From NCBI GenBank assembly GCA_016716505.1, contig JADJWF010000002.1, forward strand, positions 806,001 through 870,000: DNA of 64,000 bases, given 5' to 3'. The stretch comes from Verrucomicrobiota bacterium. Its GTDB lineage: Bacteria > Verrucomicrobiota > Verrucomicrobiia > Limisphaerales > J093. The notes below the pieces were generated by a model that was not told the DNA's origin, did no database searches, and was given only the letters and a program-made list of their open reading frames with translations. The position numbers and the translations under genes were made by a program. Position 1 is the first letter of the stretch; the number at the start of each line of letters is the position of its first letter. Shown here piece after piece: positions 9,097 through 19,424 of this stretch.

Positions 9097-10386
9097 GTGC
9101 AACACGCATTCTCCCCACCGCTCAGCCGAAGGCGCTTCCTGCATCGCTCAGCACTGGCAGCCGTGGCACCGCTGGTCGTGGCGCCTTCCGCTCTGGGCCG
9201 CGACGGAACGGTGGCGCCCAGCAACCGGCTGGTGATGGGCTGTGCCGGCGTCGGGGGCCAAGGGACCCGGCAGATGGCGGGCGGCATCTGGTCGCCGCCG
9301 GGCGGCTTCATCGCGCAGCCCGGCGTCCAGGTGGTGGCGGTGGCGGACGCCAACGCCCACAACCGGAACCGCGCCCGCGACATCGTCAACCAGCATTACG
9401 GCCACCGGGACTGCGCCGCGCACGCGGATTTCCGCGAGGTCACGCGGCGGCCGGACATTGACATCATCCTCTGCGCCGCCGGCGACCGCTGGCACTCGTA
9501 CATCAGCGCCGACGCGGTCAAGCACGGCAAAGACGTGTACACGGAAAAGCCGATTTCGGTGACCATTGCCGAAGCGCGGGCCCTGGCGGATCGCGTCCGG
9601 CAGTACGGGCGCATCCTCCAGGTGGGCACGCAGCAACGTTCGATGGGCAACTTCCGCCTCGCCTGCGAACTGGTGCGCAACGGCTACATCGGCGACCTCA
9701 AGCTCGTCACCGGCGACATTGATCCCGGCGTGCCCCCGGTCCCTGACCTTCCCGGCGAGCCGGCGCCCGATTGGCTCGACTGGGATCTCTGGCTCGGCCC
9801 GGCGCCGTGGCGGCCCTACAACGCCAAACTCGTCGGCGGCTGGATGGGCTGGTACGACTACTCCGGCGGCGACATGACCAACTGGGGCGCCCACGTCTGG
9901 GACATCGTCCAATGGGGCCTCGGCATGGACGAGTCCGGACCGGTGGAAATCATCCCTGCCGATGGTCGGGACGTGCAGCACCTGACCTATCGTTACGCCA
10001 ACGGCGTAACCGTGATCCGCAACAAAATCCCCGGGGTCAGCAAGGGCATCCTGTTCGAAGGCACCCGCGGTTGGGTAAAGGTGAGCCGGGAAGTCTTTGA
10101 AACCGAGCCCGCCAGCCTCCGCCGGCAAACCATCGGCCCCAACGAGATTCGCCTCCACGAGAGCGACAATCACCACACGGATTTCCTCCGCAGCGTTCGC
10201 ACCCGCGTCCGCAACGCCGCCGATGCCGAGGTCGCCTGCCGCTCGATCACCGTGTGTCACCTGGGCAACATCGCGGACCAGTTGCGCCGGCCATTGCGGT
10301 GGGACCCCAAGAACGAGCGCTTTGTCAACGACCCGGAAGCCGACCGGTTCATCGCTCGCGCCGCCCGGGCTCCGTGGGTCATTTGA
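9097..10386 (+). CDS. Gfo/Idh/MocA family oxidoreductase with twin-arginine leader
   Basis: A 429-residue NAD(P)-dependent sugar or sugar-acid oxidoreductase. A twin-arginine-like leader (LSRRRFLHRSALAAVAPLV) ending near APSALG suggests export in folded form, which is common for this family in Verrucomicrobiota and Planctomycetota. The Rossmann motif is GCAGVGGQGTRQMAGG. The EKP signature carrying the catalytic lysine is VYTEKPISVTIAEA. A C-terminal GGDMTNWGAHVWD block holds the expected histidine. The GTG at 9097 is the only start that places the leader correctly. It lies 46 bases upstream of the nucleoside hydrolase gene on the same strand, so the two may be co-transcribed. The substrate is unknown. 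Confidence 0.92.
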   Translation: MQHAFSPPLSRRRFLHRSALAAVAPLVVAPSALGRDGTVAPSNRLVMGCAGVGGQGTRQMAGGIWSPPGGFIAQPGVQVVAVADANAHNRNRARDIVNQHYGHRDCAAHADFREVTRRPDIDIILCAAGDRWHSYISADAVKHGKDVYTEKPISVTIAEARALADRVRQYGRILQVGTQQRSMGNFRLACELVRNGYIGDLKLVTGDIDPGVPPVPDLPGEPAPDWLDWDLWLGPAPWRPYNAKLVGGWMGWYDYSGGDMTNWGAHVWDIVQWGLGMDESGPVEIIPADGRDVQHLTYRYANGVTVIRNKIPGVSKGILFEGTRGWVKVSREVFETEPASLRRQTIGPNEIRLHESDNHHTDFLRSVRTRVRNAADAEVACRSITVCHLGNIADQLRRPLRWDPKNERFVNDPEADRFIARAARAPWVI

Positions 10387-10432
10387 CCACACGATGCTTG
10401 CCCGGAACCCCCTTCAACCACACTCTGCCCTC

Positions 10433-11449
10433 ATGACTACACTCGCATCTCTTCAGTCGCTGACCAGATTCCTTGCCCTCCTGACCGCCACGGCCTGTTT
10501 CCTCTGCACCGGCTCCGGAACCAGTGCGGCCGAGCCAGCGGCGTCGGCCAAGCGGATTCCGGTCATCCTGGACACGGACATTGGGGATGACATTGACGAC
10601 ACCTGGGCGCTTGGACTGCTCCTGAAATGTCCGGAGCTGGACGTCAAACTCGTCGTCGGCGACTACGGCCGGCCGCAATACCGCGCGCGGCTGACCGCCA
10701 AGCTGCTCGAGGCGTGGGGTCGAACGGACATCCCGATCGGCGTCGGGATCGAAGTGGCCGGCGTGGGCGGCGTGGAATCGCAGGCCAAATGGGTTGGGGA
10801 CTATGACCTCGCCAAGTACCCGGGAAAGGTTCACCCGGACGGCGTTCAGGCGCTGATTGACACCATCATGCGTTCGCCGGAACCGATTACCCTGATCGCC
10901 ATCGGACCGCTCCCCAACGTGGCCGAGGCATTGAAGCGCGAGCCGAAGATCGCCAGCCGGGCACGCTTCATCGGCATGCACGGCAGCGTCCGCCGCGGCT
11001 ACGGCGGCAGCCAGCAACCCGCTGCCGAGTGGAACGTGAAGTGTGACCCGGCGGCGGCGCAGAAGGTGTTCACGGCACCCTGGGACATGGTCATCACCCC
11101 GCTGGATACCTGCGGCATCGTGGACCTCGCCGGCGACCAGTACGCCCGTGTCCGCGACGCCGCGTCGCCGGTCGCCAGAGCCATCATTGAAAACTACCGC
11201 GTCTGGGCCGCGGTCCGGCACGATTTGGCCCCGAAAGAGGTCGAGCAACGATCGTCCACCTTGTTCGACTGCGTGGCCATCTACCTGGCGGTAAGCCACG
11301 ACCTTTGCCAGATGGAAACCCTCGGCATTCGCGTCACCGACGACGGTTTCACGCGGATTGATCCGACCGCCAAGACCATGCAGGTCGCCACGGCGTGGAA
11401 GGACTTGAACGCCTTCCGCGAATGGATGGTCTCCCGGCTGAGCCGTTGA
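10433..11449 (+). CDS. Inosine-uridine preferring nucleoside hydrolase family protein (exported)
   Basis: A 338-residue N-ribosyl hydrolase-like protein with an N-terminal signal sequence (LTRFLALLTATACFLCTG, cut near SAA). The family signature for Ca2+ and ribose binding, DTDIGDDIDD, is at residues 47-56. A second family block is LIAIGPLPNVAEALKREP, followed by GSVRRGYGG and AEWNVKCDPAAAQKVF, where Asn and Asp normally contact the ribose and metal. It would cleave nucleosides or a related N-glycoside in the periplasm. The ATG at 10433 was chosen because it starts the signal peptide; another in-frame ATG exists at 10394. It follows the Gfo/Idh/MocA gene on the same strand. The true substrate may differ in this exported subfamily. 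Confidence 0.9.
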   Translation: MTTLASLQSLTRFLALLTATACFLCTGSGTSAAEPAASAKRIPVILDTDIGDDIDDTWALGLLLKCPELDVKLVVGDYGRPQYRARLTAKLLEAWGRTDIPIGVGIEVAGVGGVESQAKWVGDYDLAKYPGKVHPDGVQALIDTIMRSPEPITLIAIGPLPNVAEALKREPKIASRARFIGMHGSVRRGYGGSQQPAAEWNVKCDPAAAQKVFTAPWDMVITPLDTCGIVDLAGDQYARVRDAASPVARAIIENYRVWAAVRHDLAPKEVEQRSSTLFDCVAIYLAVSHDLCQMETLGIRVTDDGFTRIDPTAKTMQVATAWKDLNAFREWMVSRLSR

Positions 11450-12142
11450 TGCGGCTTGAATGTGACAGGCCGGCGACAGCTCGGCTCTCCGAAAAGCTTC
11501 ATCGCTTTTCGGCGGGCCTTGGAAACCCGCAGGTGTTGGCGGTTAAGCGGGAGACGGTGCCAGCCACGGGCTCGGGAGCGGCGCGCTGGGTGGGTGTGGT
11601 GAAGACCAGGGTGGATGGGGAAATGGCGGACCGGATCGTGCCGCCCACCTTGCCAGCCCTCCAGCCGGGTGGAATCCACTTCGCCGATGACGACTGGGAC
11701 GTTCCCCGGTCACCGTCGCGGGGACGGACCTTAGTTCCCGGCCACAGGTAATCGAGAGTGCCGACGCAACGATTGGTGTGGGGCATGCCCATCCCGGCCA
11801 CTGTGGGCACGAGCCGATCCGGTACGTCCGCGGCCGGCCAAGCCTGCATTGGCCAGCCGGCAGCCGCGGGGGCAACGGCCCAGGCGATCAGAGCACCGAT
11901 GGGGAAATTCAGGTGTTGCCGGCATTTTGCGGAGGGAGAGAACCTTGGCGAAGCCCCTACTCTCGCTGCGGTTCGCAAATCGCCCCTGACAGAGTCGCTC
12001 CTCTGCGTTGGAAGCGCCCAGTCCGCCCTCCGACCCGTTTTGGCTGTGTTTCAACCGGTTTCGATCTGCAGCCGAAGCGGCTGGCGGCAAAACTAAAATC
12101 CCCTGTAACCTTGCCCCGCGCTTGTCTCAGGAATGAGGCGTG
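11450..12142. other. Intergenic, no gene recognised
   Basis: About 690 bases between the nucleoside hydrolase and the kinase genes. Several open frames of 100-160 codons occur on both strands, but their translations are low-complexity Arg/Pro/Ala-rich and show no domain. The stretch just before the kinase start contains a GAGG likely to act as ribosome binding site. The rest appears non-coding or highly decayed. Confidence 0.5.
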
Positions 12143-15100
12143 ATGAAGACAGACGGCCTGAATCCAGTTTGCCCTCAGTGCGGCGGGGTCATTCCAGCCG
12201 ACGCGCCTCGTGGCCTGTGTCCCCATTGCGTGCTTGCCAACACGGTTCGCTCCACGGATCCCGGCCAGACGGCTTCGGGCAAGATCCCGTCGTTGGACGC
12301 CGTGGCGGCCGCATTCCCGCAGCTCGAAATCGTTGAGTTGATCGGCACGGGCGGCATGGGGGCCGTGTACAAGGCGCGGCAGCCCAAGCTGGACCGCTTC
12401 ATCGCCCTCAAGGTGCTCTCGCCCTCGCTCGCCGCGTCGCCCGCGTTCGCGGAGCGCTTCAACCGCGAGGCGCGCGTGCTGGCCCGGCTCAATCACCCCG
12501 GCATCGTCAGCGTCTTCGACTTCGGCGTCGCCTCAGCCCAACCGACAACCCCCAACTCGCAACCCATTTACTACCTGCTCATGGAGTTCGTGGACGGCGT
12601 GAACCTGCGCCAGGCGATGCAGGCGGGCCGCTTCACTCCAACACAGGCGCTGGCGCTGGTGCCGAAGATTTGCGAGGCCCTCCAGTTCGCCCACGACGAG
12701 GGCATCCTGCACCGCGACATCAAGCCGGAGAACATCCTGCTCGACACCAAGGGTCGCGTGAAGATCGCCGACTTCGGTATCGCCAAGCTCGTCAGCGAAC
12801 CGTGCCCCGTCACCAAGCTCACCGCCACCGGCGCGGCCATCGGCACGCCAAATTACATGGCCCCGGAGCAGCTTGAGCATCCGGAAGACGTGGACCAACG
12901 GGCGGACATTTATTCGCTGGGCGTGGTCTTCTACGAAATGCTCACCGGCGAGCTGCCCATCGGCCGTTTTGCCCCGCCGTCGGAAAAGTCCCCTGTGGAC
13001 CCGCGTGTGGACGCGGTAGTCTTTAGGGCGTTGGAGAAGGAACGGGAGCGCCGCTATCGCAGCGCCGGCGAGGTCAAAACGAGCGTGGAGCACCTCACGT
13101 CCGCTCCGCCGACCCCGCCGGCCAGCGCGCCCGTGTTCGATCCGGCGCAGGATTTCATCCTCTGTCCGCCGCAACTGCCCCGCATGGCCAAAGCGATCAT
13201 CATTTATGCGTTGACGGTTGCGCCAGTGCTGTGGCTGTTGAGCCTCTTCACCATCGAGCCCCTGCCGAACCATCCGCTTGTGGGTTTTGTCCAAGTGATG
13301 GCAAACCTGCTGACGTACGGCCTGGACTTTCTGCTCGTGATCCTGCTGGCCATTGGCGGCTGGAAACTGCGGGGATTGCGCCCCTCCGCCGTGAACTGGT
13401 TGCGCACCGTCATCTGGCTGCGCATCGGCTGCGGAGTTCTGACCATCGGCACAACGCTTTGGGTCGAGTCCCTGGAGTCGCAGTTTCTCCCCGATGCCCC
13501 CGTGCCCCGGCCCCATCTCAGCGACGGGCTGGTGATGGCCTTCGCCCTTGCAGCGATGGTGTTTGAAATCAGCTCACTGGTCTGGCTGCACCGGCATCGC
13601 GTCGCGCTGCGCGCCCTTTGCACCAAAGGCCAGCACCCATCCGACGCGCCGCCGTCCTACTGGCAGCAGGCCTGGTTGAGCTGGCCAGCGGGCCCGCGCT
13701 TCGGAGTGAAGGTGGGGATCATCGCGACGATACTCGGACTGGGCTGGTTGTTTGCGTACTACCGCATCGAATGGGTCCACGAAGGGCCTTACGTCGTCCG
13801 CAACAGTGTGGTGGGCTGGCCGACGCCGTGGCTGAGTTGGTGGCGCTCGCCGACGCAAAACTCGCAACTCGACTGGGGCCTGGAGTTGTTCACGCTCTCC
13901 TTTGCCGCCGGCCTCGCCGCCGTGGCGATGGTCATCCTGTTCGCGCGCTTGCGGAGCACCGAGCGTCGCTGGGGCGCGGTCCTCAGCCAGCCCCGGCGGA
14001 CCGCCGCGCCGCCAGACACGGAAACTGGCCCGCGCTGGTCCTGGAAATCCGTCATCGGCGCGGCGCTGGTCGGCGTCAGCCTGCCAGTGCCGGTGTTGCT
14101 GGGCACGGCGACCGTTCTGCGCATGGGCGGGGTCGGATCCGCGGAGATGCTCATCTTGCTCGGCTTGGCGTTGTTGCTCGGGCTGCCGGGGACGATCCTG
14201 GGCTGGATGGGCTTGAGCGACATCCGAGAGCAAGCCGGGCGGCTGCGCGGGCTGCCCTTTGCGGTATTCGCCGCGCTGGCGTGGCCGCTGGGCTTGCTGG
14301 TCGGCGTGACCGCGGCGGTGCCAGCCATGATTGTCATTCCGGTTGCCGCCGGAGAAGGACCGCCGCTCTGGACCCGTTTCATGCTGCTGCTGCCCGCCGG
14401 CGTCATCACCTTCGCGATCTGGGCGGTCTATGCGACGGCGCGTTGGGGCGCAAATCGGCCAGCTTCGCAGCGCCGAGGCGTGCTCAAGTGGATCTTCCTC
14501 GGGCTGGTTCTGGCGCTCGGGGGCTTCTTGGCGGCGAACCGCCCGCGTGGCACGCAGCCCGCGGGACCCAAGGTCGCCAGCCTGCGGCCTTATCCCAACC
14601 AGGTTCAGCCCCAGCCAGGCAGCACGTTTAACGGCCTCGTCGAAGTTCCCGCCGGCCATCTGCTGCGGGTCGAGGCACGCCTCTGGAGCAACGGCGTGGC
14701 GGTTCCGGTCAGCAATCTCACCGCGCACATCCTCGCGCCGCGCGACCGCCCGCATCGCGATCTGCTCTCCTGGCGCGTTCTGTCCGTCGGTGACCCGGGC
14801 AACCGCGGCGCAGGTTGGAACTTCACACTGGGAGGCGGCAGCAATCCGGTGCTCTATCCCCCGCCCCAAGGTGCCGAGCGCCCGGACTGGCAGGTGGTGG
14901 ACTTGCCCGGCAACGTGGAAATCCCTCCCGGAAACGCCCGCAGTGTCACGATGCTACGCGGCTCCGGTCGCGGGACCGACGACAGATCCGCGCTTTGGGA
15001 AGCGAAGCTGAACTTGCGCCTCGAGCCTCCCACCGCCCGCAGCGTGGCGAATGATGGCTCGCTGGTGGGTCTGGGACCAGAGCCGCAGGTCGGCGGGCAA

Positions 15101-16030
15101 CTGCTTGTGGGCAGCTCGACGCCTGACGTGGTGCTCACCGTCTCCGCGCCGCCCCGGGAGAACCTCATCCTCTCGGCGACGGTGCTTTCCAACCGTGTGC
15201 CAGTGACCCAGCGTCACCTGCGCACAAAGCTCTGGCCGCCGAGCACCAGCAAGCCGACGGACTTCCGAGTACGCTGGCAGCCCGTCGTGACGGCGGGATC
15301 GTCGAGCTGGGACATCGAAGTCACCGACCCGCGCAACGGCCAGGTGCTGGCGCGGCTTTGCCCGGACAATCTGCCGCAGTTCGAGTGGTCGGCCGCCACC
15401 GGCACGCCCGCTTCCGTCAAGGCCGGCCACGAGGCGCGCGAGTTCGAGATCGCCCGCGCGCTGCGCCGCACGGCGGACGGCGCGGTGGATTGGAGCGTGC
15501 GGTTCAAGGTGCAAAGCCAGCCGTCGCAGCCGACGGATTCGCGGCGCGGGATTGAGGCCGACCTCGTCGTGCCGCCGAACCAGGTGGCCTTGTTCGAGGT
15601 AGTTACCCGCAGCAACGGCGTCGTGGTGCCAGTGCCCGGCCTTGCGGTGGTCCAAGTCAACGCCGCCCCGGAACCGTGGACCGGGAAATTCCTCTGGGCC
15701 GACGACCCCGATGACCTCGACGGGTTCACCGCCCTGCCGCGCTGGAGTTTTGGACTGATTCACAACGGCGACCGACTCCTCCAGACCGGCCTGGGAGTGC
15801 CTGTCCCGTCCGCCGGCTACACCGGATTCCTTACGCTCTACAGCCAGCTCAAGCCGGACGACGAAGTGGTTCATGGCCTGACGGAGACCGCGCCCGACCG
15901 CCCGGCGTATGGGCTGCGCGTGCGCACGAAGACCGTCCCGCAACAGCCCGGGGTGCGACAACGGCGCACCAACTTCGGAACCAACTGGCTCGAGGAGGCG
16001 CAGTTGCCGTCGTCGTCGGGAACGAAGTGA
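12143..16030 (+). CDS. Giant transmembrane Ser/Thr protein kinase
   Basis: A 1295-residue Hanks-type kinase. Residues 10-29 hold a CxxC...CxxC zinc ribbon (C10, C13, C26, C29). The kinase domain spans about 60-320. It has the glycine loop IGTGGMGAVYKA (67-78), catalytic Lys90, HRDIKPEN with Asp192, DFG at 210-212, and the APEQ motif; all catalytic residues are present. About 11 membrane helices lie between residues 350 and 800, followed by a roughly 500-residue extracytoplasmic C-terminal region with no recognised domain. The ATG at 12143 follows GAGG at a five-base spacing; a GTG one codon earlier is also possible. The sigma-factor gene begins four bases after its stop, so the pair is probably one operon linking an envelope signal to transcription. 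The 800-1295 region may be the sensor (inference). Confidence 0.93.
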   Translation: MKTDGLNPVCPQCGGVIPADAPRGLCPHCVLANTVRSTDPGQTASGKIPSLDAVAAAFPQLEIVELIGTGGMGAVYKARQPKLDRFIALKVLSPSLAASPAFAERFNREARVLARLNHPGIVSVFDFGVASAQPTTPNSQPIYYLLMEFVDGVNLRQAMQAGRFTPTQALALVPKICEALQFAHDEGILHRDIKPENILLDTKGRVKIADFGIAKLVSEPCPVTKLTATGAAIGTPNYMAPEQLEHPEDVDQRADIYSLGVVFYEMLTGELPIGRFAPPSEKSPVDPRVDAVVFRALEKERERRYRSAGEVKTSVEHLTSAPPTPPASAPVFDPAQDFILCPPQLPRMAKAIIIYALTVAPVLWLLSLFTIEPLPNHPLVGFVQVMANLLTYGLDFLLVILLAIGGWKLRGLRPSAVNWLRTVIWLRIGCGVLTIGTTLWVESLESQFLPDAPVPRPHLSDGLVMAFALAAMVFEISSLVWLHRHRVALRALCTKGQHPSDAPPSYWQQAWLSWPAGPRFGVKVGIIATILGLGWLFAYYRIEWVHEGPYVVRNSVVGWPTPWLSWWRSPTQNSQLDWGLELFTLSFAAGLAAVAMVILFARLRSTERRWGAVLSQPRRTAAPPDTETGPRWSWKSVIGAALVGVSLPVPVLLGTATVLRMGGVGSAEMLILLGLALLLGLPGTILGWMGLSDIREQAGRLRGLPFAVFAALAWPLGLLVGVTAAVPAMIVIPVAAGEGPPLWTRFMLLLPAGVITFAIWAVYATARWGANRPASQRRGVLKWIFLGLVLALGGFLAANRPRGTQPAGPKVASLRPYPNQVQPQPGSTFNGLVEVPAGHLLRVEARLWSNGVAVPVSNLTAHILAPRDRPHRDLLSWRVLSVGDPGNRGAGWNFTLGGGSNPVLYPPPQGAERPDWQVVDLPGNVEIPPGNARSVTMLRGSGRGTDDRSALWEAKLNLRLEPPTARSVANDGSLVGLGPEPQVGGQLLVGSSTPDVVLTVSAPPRENLILSATVLSNRVPVTQRHLRTKLWPPSTSKPTDFRVRWQPVVTAGSSSWDIEVTDPRNGQVLARLCPDNLPQFEWSAATGTPASVKAGHEAREFEIARALRRTADGAVDWSVRFKVQSQPSQPTDSRRGIEADLVVPPNQVALFEVVTRSNGVVVPVPGLAVVQVNAAPEPWTGKFLWADDPDDLDGFTALPRWSFGLIHNGDRLLQTGLGVPVPSAGYTGFLTLYSQLKPDDEVVHGLTETAPDRPAYGLRVRTKTVPQQPGVRQRRTNFGTNWLEEAQLPSSSGTK

Positions 16031-16033
16031 CCT

Positions 16034-16792
16034 GTGGATGCCCCGACCAGCACTCCTTCTCCCGACCACTTCGTCCAGACACGTTGGACGCTGGTCCTCC
16101 GGGCACGCGGCGATTCGACGGAGGCCCGGCGGGCGCTGGGCGAGCTCTGCGAGGCATACTGGCAACCGGTGTTCCGCTTCCTTCAACGCGAGGGCCGCGA
16201 CACAGATACGGCGCGCGAACTCACCCAGGCATTCTTCGCCCGCCTGTTGCAGCGCGGCGATCTCGGGCACGCCGATCCCAACCGGGGCCGGTTTCGCTCC
16301 TACCTGCTGGGGGCGGTGAAGCATTTCCTCGCCGACCTCCGGAAACACGCCGCGCGCGAGAAGCGTTGTGGGGGCTTGTCCGCGGAGCCCATCGCGGCGC
16401 CGCCCGGGGAGGAAGCGACTGAGCTCCCGTTGGCCGATCCGGCCAGCGAAGTGCCCGATGCGTGGTTTGACCGGCAGTGGGCGTTGACGGTGATGGAGCG
16501 CGCGCTCAACGCGGTGGAGGCGGAATTCGTCGCGGCAGGTCGGGCAGACCACTTCGCCCACTTCCAGCCGTGGCTGATGGGCGACGCCGGCGCTCCCGCT
16601 CAAGCCGAAACGGCGCGAAGCCTCGGCATGAGCGAAAGCGCGGTGAAGGTGGCGGTCCATCGCCTGCGCAAGCGCTTCCGCGAGCGACTCCGGGCCGAAG
16701 TCTCGCAAACGCTGCTCGAAGGCGAAACCGTGGACGCCGAATTGCGTTATCTGATTGCCGCCGTCGCGCAGGGCGAAGTCCGGCCGGGTTGA
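16034..16792 (+). CDS. ECF-like RNA polymerase sigma factor paired with the kinase
   Basis: A 252-residue sigma-70 family protein. Region 2 is seen around 'ELTQAFFARLLQRGDL' and 'RGRFRSYLLGAVKHFLADL', corresponding to core binding and -10 recognition. Region 4 is the helix-turn-helix at AQAETARSLGMSESAVKVAV with the basic tail HRLRKRFRERLRAEV. An insertion of about 60 residues between regions 2 and 4 and the YWQPVFRFLQREG start resemble the planctomycete/verrucomicrobial ECF-like group usually encoded beside Ser/Thr kinases. The only sensible start is the GTG at 16034, since the ATG at 16038 is out of frame. It is probably regulated by phosphorylation from the adjacent kinase (inference). Unlike many such pairs, the kinase comes first here. 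Confidence 0.88.
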   Translation: MDAPTSTPSPDHFVQTRWTLVLRARGDSTEARRALGELCEAYWQPVFRFLQREGRDTDTARELTQAFFARLLQRGDLGHADPNRGRFRSYLLGAVKHFLADLRKHAAREKRCGGLSAEPIAAPPGEEATELPLADPASEVPDAWFDRQWALTVMERALNAVEAEFVAAGRADHFAHFQPWLMGDAGAPAQAETARSLGMSESAVKVAVHRLRKRFRERLRAEVSQTLLEGETVDAELRYLIAAVAQGEVRPG

Positions 16793-17544
16793 CATCAAAC
16801 CCGCCACAAGGGGGGCGTTGCTCCTCCCTAACCTTGAGGGTCAAGCCGGCCGGGATCGAGTCACGGAGGAGGCTGCGGGATCATGGCGGTCAACGGTGAC
16901 CCGATGCCCGCGAGGCCGACCACCAACGCGGCCAGCATGACGCGACGACACCGGCGCTGGCCGGGGAAATCCGGGCGCGCCACATTCCTGCCGGCAAGGC
17001 AGGAGTCAGCGGTGGCGAGCAACCTTAATTCAAACCATTGATCAACGATGGCGGCGCGGGCGGCGTAACGCTCGGCCGGCATCGAGGCGTTCACAGTTCT
17101 CACAGAACCTGGTCGTTTGGAAGGCGGGTGGACCCGACCGGCTCGAAAACCAGCCGCAAACCGGAACCCGCAAACACCCTCTCGGTCGCCATTAACTCGA
17201 TGCACAGGTGCGCCAGGGGGTTGTCATGGATGGCGCTGCTCAGCCGACGCAGTGGCACCGTCGAGGTGGGCCCAACCAAGCCCGTGCGTGGAATCCGGAC
17301 CGGCGGGTCGTGAAGTATCCGGCTGGTCGCCCATCGGAGAAACCGATCGGGAATTGTGGGCGCCTCACCCCAACTGCCGTGGAAGCCCCGGCAGGCACCG
17401 GGATACGTGCTTGCTGAACGGGAGTCCCCGAGGTTGAGTGTTGCCGCGCACCCCGTTGGTTTAGCGGTCGCCACGGGGCCAGAGACGCGCCCTTTCTTTG
17501 GGGAATGACCTTAAACGGGTCGCGGGCCACCGTTGTGCAGGTTT
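16793..17544. other. Intergenic, no gene recognised
   Basis: About 750 bases between the sigma factor and the cstA-like gene. Open frames of 60-120 codons occur on both strands but give no recognisable proteins. No tRNA-like cloverleaf, terminator with a T tract or repeat was found. The promoter for the transporter gene should be near the right end. Confidence 0.5.
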
Positions 17545-19424
17545 ATGACGACGTTCCTGATTGCCGTCTTGTCCGGGCTTGGCTTCGTCCTCGCCTACCA
17601 CACCTACGGGCGATGGCTGGGGCAAAAGGTGTTTCGTCTGTCGGCCGAGGCGATTTGCCCCTCCTATGCGATCAATGACGGCGTGGATTATGTGCCCACG
17701 CCGCGGGCCGTGGTCTTCGGGCATCACTTCACCTCGATCGCGGGCACGGGCCCGATTGTGGGACCGGCGATCGCGATCATGTGGGGTTGGTTGCCGGCGC
17801 TGATTTGGGTGGTGCTGGGGTCGGTGTTCATCGGCGCGGTGCATGACTTCGGATCCCTCGTGGTCAGTTTGCGCAATCGGGGCCAGACGGTGGGCGATAT
17901 TGCCGGGCGGCTGCTCAACCCGCGGGTGCGGCTGCTGTTTCTGCTGATTCTCTTTCTCTCGCTGACCATCGTCCTGGCGATCTTCGGCCTGGTGATTGCC
18001 TCGGTCTTCCGACAGTACCCGAGTTCCATCTTTCCCTGCACGGTCCAAATCCCGCTGGCGGTGGCCATCGGCTACTGGCTGCATCGGCGGGGGGCCGGTC
18101 TGTTCTGGCCGTCGCTGGTGGCACTGGCGCTGATGTACTTGAGCGTGGCGTACGGCGATCGGGGGTGCTGCACGCCATCAACTCGGCGATGAAAGACTGG
18201 TCGGCATTCACCTGGGTGGTGGCGCTGCTGATATATTCCTACGTCGCCTCGGTGCTGCCGGTCTGGATGCTGTTGCAACCGCGCGACTACATCAATTCGC
18301 TGCAACTGGTATCCGCACTGGGGTTGATCGTGCTGGGGCTGGCGGCGGCGGCGCTTTGGGGAGGCACGCCTCTGGCCGGCGGCAGCCGTCCCGCCTTGGA
18401 GATGGTGGCGCCGGCGGTGCAATGGAATCCGGCGGGCGCGCCGGCGATCTTTCCGTTTCTCTTCATCACGGTCGCGTGCGGTGCGGTCAGTGGTTTCCAC
18501 TGCCTGGTCAGCAGCGGTACCAGCAGCAAACAGCTTTGCCGTGAACCAGACGCCCGGTTCGTCGGCTACGGCGGAATGCTGACGGAGGGTTACCTGGCGG
18601 TGCTGGTGATCCTCGCCTGCTCGGCGGGGCTGGGACTGGGCATTGCATTGAAGGACGGCTCGGTGCTGACAGGGGTCGCGGCCTGGGAGCATCGGTACGC
18701 CGCGTGGTCGCCGCAACTGGAGCCGCTGGTCGCCGCCTTCGTGGATGGCGCGGCGAACTTTCTCCGGACCCTCGGCATCCGGACCGAAATCGCGGTCGCG
18801 CTGATGGGCGTCCTGGTGGCGTCGTTTGCGGGCACCACGATGGACACGGCCTGCCGGCTGCAACGGTACGTCGTCCAGGAGCTTGCCAACTCGTTTGCCG
18901 GACAGCCCGGTGCCTTTGCCAAATCCGCGCACCGGTCGCTGGGCTGGCTGCGGGGCAAACACGGCGCGACCATTCTGGCGGTGGCGGTCGCCGCGCTATT
19001 GGCCGCGGTCCCGCCGCCCGGCGAGTCGTGGAGCCTCGCGCAGGCCGGCAAGGGAGGGCGCATCCTCTGGCCACTGTTCGGGGCGAACAACCAGTTGCTG
19101 GGGGGGCTCGCGTTCCTGGTGATCGCGTTCTACCTGTGGCGCCGGGGCAAGGCAGTCTGGTTCATTGTGTTGCCGATGGTCTTCATGCTGGTGATGCCGG
19201 CGTGGGCGATGGTGCTCCAAGTTTTCGTGGGAGGCGCCGACGCGCCGAGCTGGCTGGCGCAGGGGAAATGGACCCTCGTGTTCATCGGCACGGCGACGAT
19301 CGCGCTCGAGGCCTGGATGGTCGTGGAAGCAGTGCGCTTGTTCCCGCGCGTCAAGGGGATCCTCGAAGCACCGATGGCGCAAACGGCCAAGGCCTCACCA
19401 CCCGACGTGGTTTCGCCCTCATGA
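17545..19424 (+). pseudogene. cstA: Carbon starvation protein CstA family transporter, frameshifted
   Basis: A CstA-type transporter (peptide or pyruvate uptake, inner membrane) split over two frames. The first part from the ATG at 17545 has the family block DGVDYVPTPRAVVFGHHF, then TSIAGTGPIVGPAIAIMWGW. It runs to a premature stop at 18192. The second part continues in another frame with INSAMKDWSAFTWVVALLIY and SVLPVWMLLQPRDYINS to a normal stop at 19424. Adding one G to the GGGGG run at 18161-18165 restores a continuous frame (AYGDRG-VLHAINS), giving about 626 residues and roughly 15 membrane helices, a plausible family length. The break is therefore a single-base deletion. It may be a homopolymer sequencing error or real inactivation. 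No regulator is adjacent. Confidence 0.9.

Noticed and set aside
14954..16807. Minus-strand open frame of 617 codons across kinase and sigma genes
   Set aside because: Both plus-strand genes are certain by motifs; the antisense product has no domain.
18155..18200. Programmed ribosomal frameshift in cstA
   Set aside because: No slippery heptamer plus downstream structure of a known type is seen; a missing G in a homopolymer explains it more simply.
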